A DNA stretch of 64,000 bases, taken from contig OW203724.1 of NCBI GenBank assembly GCA_934045075.1, positions 22,845,721-22,909,720 of the forward strand. The letters are read 5' to 3'. Each line of letters starts with the position of its first letter. Positions within the stretch are counted from its first letter, which is position 1. Origin of the DNA: Yponomeuta sedellus (taxonomy: Eukaryota > Arthropoda > Insecta > Lepidoptera > Yponomeutidae). Below the pieces are notes generated by a model, which worked only from the letters and a program-made list of their open reading frames with translations, was not told the DNA's origin and did no database searches. Of this stretch, positions 21,644 to 31,921 are shown piece after piece. The translations under genes were made by a program, and so were the position numbers.

Positions 21644-23578
21644 CTACTCTGCTTCTTCATTTGGGCTGCTTGGTTCGACTTCTCTCAGCAGGGAGTTAAA
21701 GAAATCTTGATCATTTTTAGGCATCCATTTTGTCATTTTTTTTATTGCTTTTATTTTGTTTGGAGGTAGTGATAGGCGAGTCTTCACAATACGTGGTTCT
21801 GGAATATCCCGAGGAAAACAGATAGCTTGATTTCCCAAGTTTCTTCGTGGTCGATTCTGATTTTTAAGTATACTGGCTCTTAACCATTCAGTCATTGTGT
21901 GGCTGGTTTTATAGAATACTGTAAAGTAACACTGGGTGAATTTGAGGGCTGTAACCTTGGTGAATGGTATACAAGAATAATTAAGTAGTTTGGCGCAGTC
22001 ACTGTATGCATAAATAGAGTCTTTCTGCATTTGTATTATTTTGTAGGGTTTCTTCAGATCAACTTTTTTCAGAAGTCTCATCAAAGACAAAGGTGAATAA
22101 AATTCAGCTGCTGCCATGACTCTATCAATACACGAGTGAACAGAGTCTACTTCCTGCACTGCGGAGTGTCCAGGAGTTGAATATTTGATTTCAATAGAAT
22201 CAATTTGCTCATTTTCTTTCAGAAAATTTAAAATTGCTACTGACATGAGTGAATTACGGTTCTGTGGTACACACGAATCACTCCACAATATAATTTTTTT
22301 CATATTGGGATACTCAGTCAAAACTGCCTTCAATATGGCAATCAATGCACTTGCTACATCGTTCCCAGATTTGCCAGCGAATGTTTCATTCCACAAAGCA
22401 CAGTATACTTTTTTATCTGTACTCAAATGAGCAGTTAAATTGTACAAATTAAGCTTGCTTAGATAAAAGAAGCAACTTATTTCTGCTCTAGGGCATGAAA
22501 TTATATTTTGAAGATCAAAACACAATACTGGAGTCTCACTTTGCATCCTATCTTTGTTCCTCTCATGTCGCATAGCATCTTTCTCTGATACATGGTTTTC
22601 ATACTTCTGCTTCAACTCATCAGACACAGATCCCTCCTGTCTGCCTATTTTAAATTCTTCACAAATGTCGCATCTATCTTTTTTTGGATGGTGAAAAGAT
22701 AGATTATATTCTTCATTGAAAATTTTCGTGTACATTGATTTTTTGACTGGTTGATCAGTCAAATCTTTGGAAAATTCCAAGTACAACTCGTACATCTTGC
22801 TAATACTCAATAGAGAATCAAGATACTGTCTCCTGCTTGTAGAACGACAGTAATGTGAATCTACTCTCGGAAATGAGTCAATGTGCTTTCGCACTAACTC
22901 CCTCTGAGCTTCAGAGATACGTTTGTGATTGTTATGTCTACCCCTTTTATCTGAAGATGCCGTTCCAGTTAATGGGTCCTTCCTTTTGTGAGCACCATAA
23001 ACAGTCTTCTGAGAAATATCAAGTGTTGACAGGTAAAAAGGCTTGCACACTTTCTTGTAACTACCTTTCAGATTAAAATAAAAAATGTATGTAAACTTTT
23101 TTCGGTCAGAATTACATGTGCTTCTCTTTTTGAACGTTTTTTCAGAAGTCTCCAGTATGAAGGAATATTTTTGGTTTTGGTCGAGTTCATAGTACTTTTT
23201 ATGTATGGACTTCCTCAAGTCTTCGGATATGATATGTGCGCACCCAAATTTGCAGGATTTTAGACAGTCTTTTTTGGTTTTGACCGATTTTGCTGGTACA
23301 TTTTTACCTCGACTGGATACATAATCCTGCCCCGATTGTCTGCATAGTTTTCTTACGTTTTTTTGCCAAGATTGAGGATTGCTTACTCTTTTTCTAGTGT
23401 TTGGACGGTGCTTTTTTTGTCGATTTTCTTGCTGTTTCTCTACGAGTTGTTCTCGAGGCACAGAAACCTCTTTAAAAATCCCTGTCTCTTCATCAAGAAC
23501 TTCTATTAGAGCATTGTCAGGAGAAGGGTGATTTGATATGAAGCATCCGGTTACTTCATCTAGAGTACATTCTGCCAT
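21644..23578 (-). CDS. DDE-like transposase, 644 aa, intact
   Basis: It probably cuts and pastes the surrounding inverted-repeat unit. The ATG at 23578 lies 5 bp after a good acceptor (TTTCCAG). A donor (CTTG|GTAAGT) lies at 23666/23665, so a 5' UTR intron (23584-23665) is likely and an upstream in-frame Met is intronic. Visible features: a basic N-terminal third with Cys at 105, 109 and 113; a KDRCDICEEF zinc-binding-like motif near 300-309; and acidic positions fitting a DDE/D site at D355 (VLCFDLQN), D434 (LWSDSCVPQNRN) and E476/D478 (AVQEVDSVHS). The lack of stops over 1.9 kb implies recent activity or selection. It resembles an uncharacterised insect transposase-like group, perhaps the one labelled DUF7869. 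I cannot assign a superfamily. Confidence 0.8.
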   Translation of the reverse strand: MAECTLDEVTGCFISNHPSPDNALIEVLDEETGIFKEVSVPREQLVEKQQENRQKKHRPNTRKRVSNPQSWQKNVRKLCRQSGQDYVSSRGKNVPAKSVKTKKDCLKSCKFGCAHIISEDLRKSIHKKYYELDQNQKYSFILETSEKTFKKRSTCNSDRKKFTYIFYFNLKGSYKKVCKPFYLSTLDISQKTVYGAHKRKDPLTGTASSDKRGRHNNHKRISEAQRELVRKHIDSFPRVDSHYCRSTSRRQYLDSLLSISKMYELYLEFSKDLTDQPVKKSMYTKIFNEEYNLSFHHPKKDRCDICEEFKIGRQEGSVSDELKQKYENHVSEKDAMRHERNKDRMQSETPVLCFDLQNIISCPRAEISCFFYLSKLNLYNLTAHLSTDKKVYCALWNETFAGKSGNDVASALIAILKAVLTEYPNMKKIILWSDSCVPQNRNSLMSVAILNFLKENEQIDSIEIKYSTPGHSAVQEVDSVHSCIDRVMAAAEFYSPLSLMRLLKKVDLKKPYKIIQMQKDSIYAYSDCAKLLNYSCIPFTKVTALKFTQCYFTVFYKTSHTMTEWLRASILKNQNRPRRNLGNQAICFPRDIPEPRIVKTRLSLPPNKIKAIKKMTKWMPKNDQDFFNSLLREVEPSSPNEEAE

Positions 23579-26301
23579 GATTTCTGGAAAGAAAACTAAA
23601 TATTGTAAGAAATTCAATACAATAACCTAAAAAAAATTTTAACCGAAAAGGAATTCTTGACTTACCAAGTTTTTCCGCAAAATTTATTCGCTCGCTGTTA
23701 AATAAGACCGTCAGCTTCGTTTACAGTATTTATTACGGTCAAACAGCTTGAAAAACCATCGTAATTTAATAAAATCACACGCAACTTTCAAAACCGCTTT
23801 TTGCGCGAATAATTTCCTGTCAAATTGACAGATAGAACGGTGTTGCTCTCGTGAAAAAACTAAGTTTGCACATAGAACTATGTTTACCTCTAAATTTCTC
23901 ACGAACAAACGAACAAAACAATTGGTGGAAAAGACAGATAGAACCGTTACGACCGACTCGTTATCCTACCGGTTAAAAATATATTTCTTTCAAAATGTCA
24001 GTTAGAACCCTGTAGTTCCAAGACGACGATATAGCGTGCGGGATGTGGGCTATTACACACTCGTGGTTTTTTTTATACCTTTCCCGCACTCGTGCGTTCT
24101 CTTTCCCAACTGACAAAATAATGTCTATTAAAAAGCGGAAGAAAAACTCCCTGACCATCTTTTCTTAAGTCATCTTAAACCAAATACATCAGTTAAATAA
24201 GGACATAACTCCTCTTGTGCAATTACATAATTTTCTTCAGTAGCATTCAATTTCTACAGAATTGTGTAATGGGTACTTGTACAGGGTTAGACTACTAAAA
24301 AAAATTCATACAAGTTTTTATGATTCATGCAAATAAGTACGTATATTTCTAAAAATAAGCTATTAATTTGTTTCAATATCAGATTTAATGATTTGATTGA
24401 ATGAGTTAGGTTAGGTTTCATTTCATTTCATCTCATTAAATTTCATTTTCATTTCATATCAATAAAAAAATCCTACTGAAGACTGCCTGTATGGGCATAG
24501 TTCCCTTTTGGGTTGAATGGGTGAAGAAAAAAAAATCTCTGCTTATATTTTTTTACGGTTGGCGCCATTTTCCAAATAAATTTTCTTTATTAAATTGCTC
24601 TTTTTTTTCGCAACTGTATTAAAAATAGTCGTTCAGTACACGTGCGGAACAGTCAGTCAGTGCAACTTGTTCCGCCTTCTCTTCCTTGTTCCGTCGGAAC
24701 TCTTTGCAATGACTGCCTTTCCGCACTTGTAATGAAATATACTATTTCATCGTAACGGCGAAAACGCTATCCTCCATATTGAAAGCATCTAAAGTATGTA
24801 AACAAACATTTTTCAGCCAGAGCCAGTGGACATTGATTACTATAGGACTTACATCAAAGTAATCTTCACATAAATACACCGAGTTTCAATTGATAAAGAG
24901 TCGGGGTCTCTTTTGACAAGTTTGAGCAAAGTTTTTCGAATGTTAATTTCACTTGGTACACGAATCCACAACTTCCCGGGGGTCTTTATTGACGTGTTTT
25001 TTCATTCTCGAACAATGCAATAATAATTGGTATATTTTGGATATAAATTCGATGAAATTATGGTTGCGTTGTTGTTATTTCCACTACTTATTTAAGAAAA
25101 TAAAGTTTTGAAACATATTTTTATGTTGTTTGTAGGTCCTCAAAAAATATAAGTACTAAAATATTTTTTAGTCTAATGGAATAGTTATTTAACGTTTAAG
25201 ATTTACTTAAAAAGAGAGTCAAATAGCGGATTCAATTCGAATTCGCCACTTCCACAGTGTAGTGTCCGAAGATGTATTGAAATTAAGTCGAATGTGACTC
25301 ATGAACTAGTTCTAATACACTCCTCTGAGTCATATACGATTCTTGGACAGGGAAGTTAAGCTACCTAGTTTGGCATGAAACTTTCCTTCTGGAAAATTTC
25401 CGTCCAAACAATGTATTTTTTTTTTATAAACGTATCGCACGTCATCAGTATTAATATGCATAATATTTTTTGAGGTTGTGAAAAGTCATGTTGTGTACTT
25501 AATCAATTTGCAAGCCCTGTATCGTTAACGTAACTTTACGTATTATTAGTAATTGATCTATACTGTAACTTTTCGCATAATATCCCTACTGTATTTATTA
25601 AGGCTGCTGTAAAGATATTTGCATCTTTCTCTCTCGCACATATTAATGTGACATAATTAAGATAAAAAAAAACTACTTTCGATGTGTTCTCTGGACCTTA
25701 GATTTTAGAGACCTAAGTTTTGTTTTCCTTTACCTATTATTATTATTAATACGTTTATTGCACATAAATGAGTTTACTTAGTTTCATCAAGGAGAATTGT
25801 TTCATAGAAAGTTGTTTCCAAAATTTACAATTTCAGTAGCGAACTTTTTCTTTAATAAAAAATCGATAAATAGAGCAAATTTTATTGTTTAGCAAAACCT
25901 CAGACCACTTTTATCAAAAGAATACTTTTTTTTAATTAATAATATTTGAATGTGCGAACGAAGTGGATGCCAGTCGGGACAGCAGTTCGGAGGTTGTGTG
26001 GAGATATAGAAGTTTATTTAGAGTTATATTCATTTATTGCACCGCTAAATGTGTAAGATTCACACCAAAAATACTTTGAACTTATTGTGTAAACAAGGTG
26101 GAATGTATTATTTTTTACTATTATTTATGTAATAAATTATATTGCACTTAAACTTGTTTTTAAATCTTAGGCCCACTTCCATAGTAAAACAGGCAAAATA
26201 GGTATTTAGAATTATTTTTATTCATACTCACAAGGTTCTTATTAATTTCTTTATCATAACAAATCCATCCCAGTAATACTTTCAATACAGTCACATTAAT
26301 T

Positions 26302-26330
26302 TTGTACGTTGATAAAAAATCAACGTACAA
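26302..26330. repeat. Short palindrome, 12-bp arms
   Basis: TTGTACGTTGAT and ATCAACGTACAA face each other across five A residues. Confidence 0.85.
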
Positions 26331-26579
26331 GAAACAGTGCTAAACAGATAGAATAATACAATATTTATATCATGCCTTGAAGGTGACAAGTACTACAAAA
26401 GTTAACTTATTATGTTAATAATATAATATGGATCTTTCTACCTGGGTGGCAGGGAATGGCCGATGACAGAGGAGCTGAAGAAGAGGCATTTGCCCAACGT
26501 GGGACTAGTTAAAAAAAACTAGAACAAAAAATAACCAACAAGACTGCTGAGAATAGGTAAGCAGACAGGACAAACCTAC

Positions 26580-26796
26580 AGTCTGTTAGCTTTTAAAACA
26601 TACCTCGGACTCTAGAGTAGGCTTCGGTTTTCGCCGAAAGCACCCGAGTGTAAAAGTACTTCCTGCTCTGTATAAAACTTAACTTTACATAACAGTAAAG
26701 AAAAGTGTCATATTAGTTCGGATTTTTCTATTACACGAATATATATCGGATTCTATCCGATAGTAGCCGAGGTATAATCTAAAAGCTAACTGAACT
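26580..26796. mobile_element. MITE, copy 2 of the family at 4313
   Basis: The left end AGTCTGTTAGCTTTTAAAAC and right end CTAAAAGCTAACTGAACT are inverted. GGTATAATC at the right mirrors ACATACCTCGG at the left. It shares the interior TTCTATTACACGAATATAT with copy 1 and is about 20 bp longer. Confidence 0.75.
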
Positions 26797-27732
26797 TTAG
26801 ATACATTGTTCAAACTGGGTCACGCCTGCTTAGTACCTAGGTGGTCATAGGTTGGGTCGTGGATTATTTTTTATTCCTTTTTTTATGTACCTATGCTAAT
26901 TATGACACTCGCGCAAACACGACGATTCTATTGTGCTCTTATTTATCAAAATCTGCCCATTGATTACGAAGTTATGGAGGAACATATAATCGGACATACA
27001 TAGATACATACATACGAGCCAACACACATTACCCTCGTTTTGGGCTGTGCCGAAATCGGGTAATAACAAGATGCATCAATAAGTAATGTCTTTTATAATT
27101 TTTTTAATGGCAATTGCGAGCTTTGTCAATCTCTAAAATTATCACCACTGAATAGAAAAGAATATGCATTTTGGTAGAAATGTTCACATACGACGTGCAA
27201 GTACCATGAAAGGAAATAATGGTTCCCCATGAACATAAAACGTGATTTGATACAGAGATGTCAATGATAGAAAGAGGAATATGCTAATTGGAATAAATTA
27301 GATTACTTACCTTATTCGCAATAATCTTTAAATATAAAGAACCTCACTCAAATAGCAGATATAGTTTCTGAGAATAAAATGCTATATACTCACTACTTTT
27401 GGATGTACATTGCGTAGCAGTGTTCCTACTTTTCATCTTTAGGTCAATCGACTTTGTTCAATTTATATCGAACTGTCATAAACGATGAATAATTGTAGTT
27501 ACATGAAACAGGCCCCAGGCTATGACAGACGTATACTCGGCTTTTGTCTAAGGTTTAGTCTTATATCTCTTTCTAGCCTCCGACCCTGCTTACCTTCTCG
27601 CTTAGTAGACAAAAATCGAGTTTACGCCTGCCATTATACAAGGACTGGTCTCTACCTAGCTATCCCGGATACTTGCGTGAATTTATAAGATTACGTTTGT
27701 AGGTACAGTTTGTCCAATAATTCAACCGGAAG

Positions 27733-28065
27733 CGAGCTATGGAGAGAGCTATGCTTGGAGTTTCTCTGAAGAATAGCATTCGTAACGAATGCTTCCGACG
27801 GAGAACCAAAGCTATCGACATAGCTCAGAGAATTAGCGAGCTGTGGTGGCAGTGGGCTGGCCATATTTCGCGAAGAACCGACTACCGTTGGAGTAAACGT
27901 GTTCTTGAGTGGAGACCGCGACTCTGCAAACGTAGTGTAGGACGCCCTGCGACCAGGTGGGATGATGATCTGCGAAAAACTGCCCGCAGATGCTAGATGC
28001 GGCAAGCCGAAGAAGGCGCTCATTAGGAGAGGGGTATGTCCAGCAATGGACTACATAAGAAGAAG
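27733..28065 (+). pseudogene. LINE (RTE-like) C-terminal remnant
   Basis: It encodes ERAMLGVSLKNSIRNE, RRRTKAIDIAQRI and WWQWAGHISRR, then KRSVGRPATRWDDDLRKTA. A stop follows, then the usual AGGAGAGGGGTATGTCCAGC and GAAGAAG tail. This is the LINE family seen again at 45931-46141 and, more diverged, at 48783-48930. It is 5'-truncated and dead. Confidence 0.8.
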
Positions 28066-28690
28066 ACCATTTACTACCTTTGATTAAGCATAATCTTTTT
28101 AATGAAATGACTGCAGTTTTTATTTTTATAATGCTTTTAAGAGCAAGAAATTAACTAACACAGACAAAAAGACAGAGCAAAACCTTACTCTTTAATTTCT
28201 ACACTTTTTGGACTAAGTATAGGTACGTTCAAATACCTAGGTAGGTAAATGATAAATCCAATTACCGCCTCATAGCCGTCGTCTTAATTTGAGAAAATAC
28301 ATCAAACTACCCTACATTATAGCTAACTTGTGCAAAGGAAGCATGAAGAAAGCCGAGATCAATTTTAACTTTAAACGTGGGCTTTTTGGCTTAAACAAAC
28401 ATGGCAGTTTTTTTTTTCACTATATGAGACTGTCATTACATGTTACCAATATATTCAAAATGTATCATCCCAACGTCATATAGTAAAAAAACTGAATTTA
28501 GATTATAATTTATAACAAACTTATATTAGTATTACAAAATTACGGTGGGCGCCACTTTTTTCACTCATGCTCTTATTTGTAATTAATCGCTAATTTCAAT
28601 AATTTTAACTAGTTCACATGTGATGTTGGGTACTTCTCTATTATCTTTAACCCTTTACCAGGCAATAGTACAATAAATAGTTCCCATGCT

Positions 28691-28890
28691 AAATTGAAGC
28701 CATATCAGAGACCTTATGGGCGGATTGATGACTTCTGACCGTAAGGCCCGCCACTGTCTTAAAATCCTCCACCAACCCAGACTTGGCCCCCATGGTGGAG
28801 TATGGCTTAACCTGCCATACTATGGCTTAACCCGCGAGGCAGGAAGAGACCCGTGCCCCAGCAGTGGGGACATGCAAAGGGTTGATATCA
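28691..28890 (+). repeat. SINE-A copy (forward)
   Basis: TCAGAGACCTTATGGGCGGA, CTTCTGACCGTAAGGCCCGC, ACTTGGCCCCCATGGTGGAG and GCCCCAGCAGTGGGGACATG match SINE-A. A short internal duplication of TATGGCTTAACC is visible. Confidence 0.8.
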
Positions 28891-29023
28891 GATATTTTTA
28901 ACCTTATTAAATCACTTTTGGTATAAAATCCAAAATCAATGAAAAACTTCTAATGGCTCTGCCCATTAAAGGGTTAAAACAGAAAAAATGTTATACCTAC
29001 GTGCATAATCTTAGATTAGATAA

Positions 29024-29075
29024 GAATGTTTCGAAATGGTAACATTACTAGTAATGTTACCATATCGAAACATTC
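29024..29075. repeat. Near-perfect palindrome, 25-bp arms, 2-base loop
   Basis: The arms 29024-29048 and 29051-29075 pair with one mismatch; the centre reads AACATTACTAGTAATGTT. It lies about 400 bp beyond the 3' end of the KDM5-like copy. Confidence 0.93.
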
Positions 29076-29356
29076 TTTAGTCAAAATTCAGTTAACCTAG
29101 GTACATACTTCGTTAATAGCGAAGAAAGTTAAAAGCTAAATCAAGAATATTTTTTCAATTGAATTAAAAACATCTTTACATTTAAGGGACTGGTACTATA
29201 ACATGTATTTTATGCTCGCCATGCCCATCCTTTCACACTATCTATGTATTTACAGTCAATGGAATGTCTTTATCAGAGTAAGCAAATCAAAGCTGTATTT
29301 ACACAAAGACCGCATTATTTGGTAAATATTAAATTAATAATTAAAGAAATAGCTGC

Positions 29357-29362
29357 TTTAAT
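29357..29362 (-). terminator. Possible polyadenylation signal (ATTAAA) of the KDM5-like copy
   Basis: TTTAAT on the plus strand reads ATTAAA on the coding strand, about 120 bp past the stop. It is a single weak hexamer with no other support. Confidence 0.3.
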
Positions 29363-29482
29363 TTGCAGGGAAAACCAACTTGGACATAATAATAATTCTT
29401 ATTCTTAATGCTATAATACTCAATTATTACAATACAATCATATACGCATTTTGTACTACCATAGTCCATTTTTCCGGCCAAT

Positions 29483-31921
29483 CTAATCGTCATCTAGTTC
29501 TATTATTATTGGCTCAACATTCTCGGTTGCTTTCATGTATTCTTCTTTCAACTGAGTACATAAAGAGCATTTTGGTATTTTAAGTTCATCCGCCTCATCC
29601 ACTAGAGCTTTTAACTTTTGTAATCGACCAATATCTGGAGCTGTAGGGAGCAGAACATTCTTTGTCTCGGTCATCCACTTGTCAAAACTGTTAACTCTGA
29701 AATCTATAGTCTGCAACATTATATGTAGCTCATCCATGTCGTATCTGTAGTTGAGAGATTTCTTGTCCCATGGACAATGGCATGACTCCGTGGCGTGCTT
29801 TAGGCAAGCCATGTGATTGCAACTAAGGCAAGACACAGATGACAAGAAGCAAGTGGTCTTGCAAACTTCGCATAGTCTCTCATCATCGCCCAATAACTCG
29901 AAAGCAGTTCTACGGACATTTTTCAACCCTTTCTTGGCCATCAAGGCACGCAAATATCCCTCTTCCTGTGTTGCGCAGACCAACTCCTTTTGCGTCTCCA
30001 ATGCTGTCTCTAAATCGAGCCTGTCGCCTTCTAAAGCCATTTTACAAATCAACTCATCATGAGAGAAGACACAGAATCTTTTAAGGTTCTTGTAATGCGA
30101 AATGCATTCACGCCCAACTTTCAGCCAGTCTGGCGGGGCGAAGTTTACTGCTTCGGCGAAATTGTATCCTTGGTTGAATCCTGTATGGTATGCCCTTGGG
30201 AAAGTGATAACAAACTCCCCAGCGTTTTGATCAGTCCTGTAGATTGGCACACCAGCAGCCATCAAAATGTTAGGATTCATTATTGTTACCAATTGGTGAA
30301 GCAAATCAGGCTGAGATTTGAACAGATCTGGTGCTGCTGCCTTCATGGCGTTTTCTAGTAACTCTGCACCACTTCCTGGCACACCATACCAAGTTTTAGC
30401 CTCACCCCAATGAAGGTAATTGATTGAATAGCTCCAGTGGTCCTCATTATGCCAGCAGAAGGCTGAGAAGCACATCCCAACATACATCCACGGTACAGTC
30501 ATTCCAGATATATCAGCATTTATGAAACGTAAAACTGAACCCTCAAGAACAGGTAAGTTGTTCAAATTCCAACCGGAATCCACATATTCTTGGTCACCAG
30601 GATACAGATTGAGGGAAGACTTGGTAGGAAAGCCGGATCCATGGTCCATTGAGTGCAAGTCTGCACCATATTCAACAGTTACATTCTCTTCTACTGAAGA
30701 AATTATTCTCCAAAACTCTTTCTCAGCCACATTTGTTGGCACTAAGTGACCAGACATACCAAAGTAATCTGACTTGAATTTGTCAGCCATCTCACCAAAT
30801 TGCTGTAGTGTGTATTCTCTTTCTGCCTGAGCAAATCCAAATGCCTCAGCTGGTTTGTGCACCTCTTCAGCAATGCAACATGGGCATCTCCAATCTCCAT
30901 CAGGTACTGTATTCAAAGGCGGCTTTAAGCAAAATGTGTGGTATGTATCTGAGCAACCGTTGCAAATCAATAACAGATCGTCTCTATGGTCTTTTTGACA
31001 AATAGCACATGTGTAAATTGCCAAGGGGTCCATATCATAACGGGGCCGTTTTCTGGATTTTGTGATGTCAAATTCTTCATCGTTTAGTCCTGGCATTTTA
31101 GGACCAGGACCATAACAAGCCAGTCTTCTTAATTCTCTATGGCGTCTCTCTTCTTCTTTTTCTAGTCTTGTTTTAGAAGAGTCTAGATCTGGTCTTATAT
31201 CAGATCCAGTTTTAGTCTTCTTTATGTTTGAATGAGGTTTCTCTTCCTTGATATCCTCTTCTTTAAAATTTGTTATTGTTTCTATTGGGACTTCTTTGAT
31301 CATACACTTCACGTCGCCATTTTCCAAGTCTTCTATTTTGGGTTCAGTCTTTTTTACAGTTTTCAATATATTTGTTTTACTTTTTTCGAATATATCGTAC
31401 GGCAAGAGTATTTTTTCGTAATTATTTCTAAGGAAATTCATTGTGTTGGCATTCTGGCAGTAACCCATCGCAGCTGCGATCTTACGCCATTTTTTAGGCG
31501 TATTGCACTCCTCAAAGCCACCCTCTTCATCCACCCAAAATTTCAAGCAATATAGATCTAATGTTTTATTCTCAATCATCGGAATCTTTAGCGGCGAGCC
31601 TTGAAGTTCCCAGAACTTCAATATTTTCTCGAGGAACAAAAGTTTCAGACGCGTAATGGCTTCTAATTCATTCACTTTTTGTATTCGTGGTACGAACTTT
31701 AATTTGTCGACGTCTAATGAAAAGGGTGGTTGCCAGCGCGCAGGGGGCTTTATCTTGCATATTCCCGTCTTTTCAGCCACGGGACGTATTTTGGCGATAT
31801 AACCCAGAGGATCCGAGAACTCTTCTGCCGTGGGTTCAAATACGGGTGCCTCGGGTGGTGGAGTGAAAGTAAACTCCACGCTTCTTTGCATCGCGTTTTT
31901 CTGTATATTCTTGATATCCAT
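29483..31921 (-). CDS. KDM5/lid-like lysine demethylase, intronless truncated copy, 812 aa
   Basis: KDM5 enzymes remove H3K4 methyl groups in the nucleus using Fe(II) and 2-oxoglutarate. Order here: JmjN at about 25-65 (PVFEPTAEEFSDPLGYI), ARID at 90-180, PHD at 305-350 (CAIC..CNGCSDTYHTFCL..CPCC), JmjC at 470-600 and C5HC2-type zinc finger at 684-717. It stops early in the PLU-1-like region. Iron ligands look intact (H491 and E493 in CWHNEDHW; H579 in AYHTGFNQGYNF), as does K509. Full KDM5 proteins are about twice as long with further PHD fingers, and their genes have many introns. The single open exon argues for a retrocopy that lost the 3' half. The ATG at 31921 is chosen because the open frame upstream starts only at a TTG. 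The intact frame suggests constraint or youth. Confidence 0.88.
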   Translation of the reverse strand: MDIKNIQKNAMQRSVEFTFTPPPEAPVFEPTAEEFSDPLGYIAKIRPVAEKTGICKIKPPARWQPPFSLDVDKLKFVPRIQKVNELEAITRLKLLFLEKILKFWELQGSPLKIPMIENKTLDLYCLKFWVDEEGGFEECNTPKKWRKIAAAMGYCQNANTMNFLRNNYEKILLPYDIFEKSKTNILKTVKKTEPKIEDLENGDVKCMIKEVPIETITNFKEEDIKEEKPHSNIKKTKTGSDIRPDLDSSKTRLEKEEERRHRELRRLACYGPGPKMPGLNDEEFDITKSRKRPRYDMDPLAIYTCAICQKDHRDDLLLICNGCSDTYHTFCLKPPLNTVPDGDWRCPCCIAEEVHKPAEAFGFAQAEREYTLQQFGEMADKFKSDYFGMSGHLVPTNVAEKEFWRIISSVEENVTVEYGADLHSMDHGSGFPTKSSLNLYPGDQEYVDSGWNLNNLPVLEGSVLRFINADISGMTVPWMYVGMCFSAFCWHNEDHWSYSINYLHWGEAKTWYGVPGSGAELLENAMKAAAPDLFKSQPDLLHQLVTIMNPNILMAAGVPIYRTDQNAGEFVITFPRAYHTGFNQGYNFAEAVNFAPPDWLKVGRECISHYKNLKRFCVFSHDELICKMALEGDRLDLETALETQKELVCATQEEGYLRALMAKKGLKNVRRTAFELLGDDERLCEVCKTTCFLSSVSCLSCNHMACLKHATESCHCPWDKKSLNYRYDMDELHIMLQTIDFRVNSFDKWMTETKNVLLPTAPDIGRLQKLKALVDEADELKIPKCSLCTQLKEEYMKATENVEPIIIELDDD

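Larger units (their letters stand above)
21227..24028 (-). mobile_element. 2.8-kb inner inverted-repeat unit carrying the transposase gene
   Basis: CGTCGTCTTGGAAC (21227-21240) and GTTCCAAGACGACG (24015-24028) are inverted, with similarity extending inward through AACAAGGTTCTAA against TTAGAACCCTGTA. Copies of GTTCTA/TAGAAC cluster at both ends: about 21246, 21444, 21491, 21508 and 21536 at the left, and 23831, 23873, 23936 and 24002 at the right. The single gene fills the middle. The compact size fits an autonomous DNA transposon nested in the larger block. Confidence 0.7.
21030..25357. mobile_element. 4.3-kb block bounded by 15-bp inverted repeats
   Basis: AACTTCCCTGTCCAA at 21030-21044 and TTGGACAGGGAAGTT at 25343-25357 are perfect inverted repeats. 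A second perfect 15-bp pair, AATCCGCTATTTGAC (21049-21063) and GTCAAATAGCGGATT (25218-25232), lies inside. The spacing is 4 bp at the left and 110 bp at the right, which suggests a deletion in the left end or an insertion in the right. TTAA occurs at 21025-21028 and 25356-25359, but the offset is not symmetric, so I do not assert it as the target duplication. Confidence 0.75.
25358..29482. other. Intergenic region between the transposon block and the KDM5-like copy
   Basis: No gene is seen. It holds a LINE 3' remnant at 26438-26520 (AAGAGGCATTTGCCCAACGT), a MITE, an RTE-like C-terminal fragment, a SINE-A copy and two short palindromes, each listed. The remaining 2.5 kb is AT-rich with no signal I can interpret. 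Confidence 0.6.

Noticed and set aside
22185..23076. Plus-strand frames within the transposase
   Set aside because: Antisense shadows of the 644-aa frame.
21025..25359. piggyBac element with TTAA target sites
   Set aside because: TTAA lies near both outer ends but is offset by three bases relative to the inverted repeats, and the protein does not look like a piggyBac transposase.
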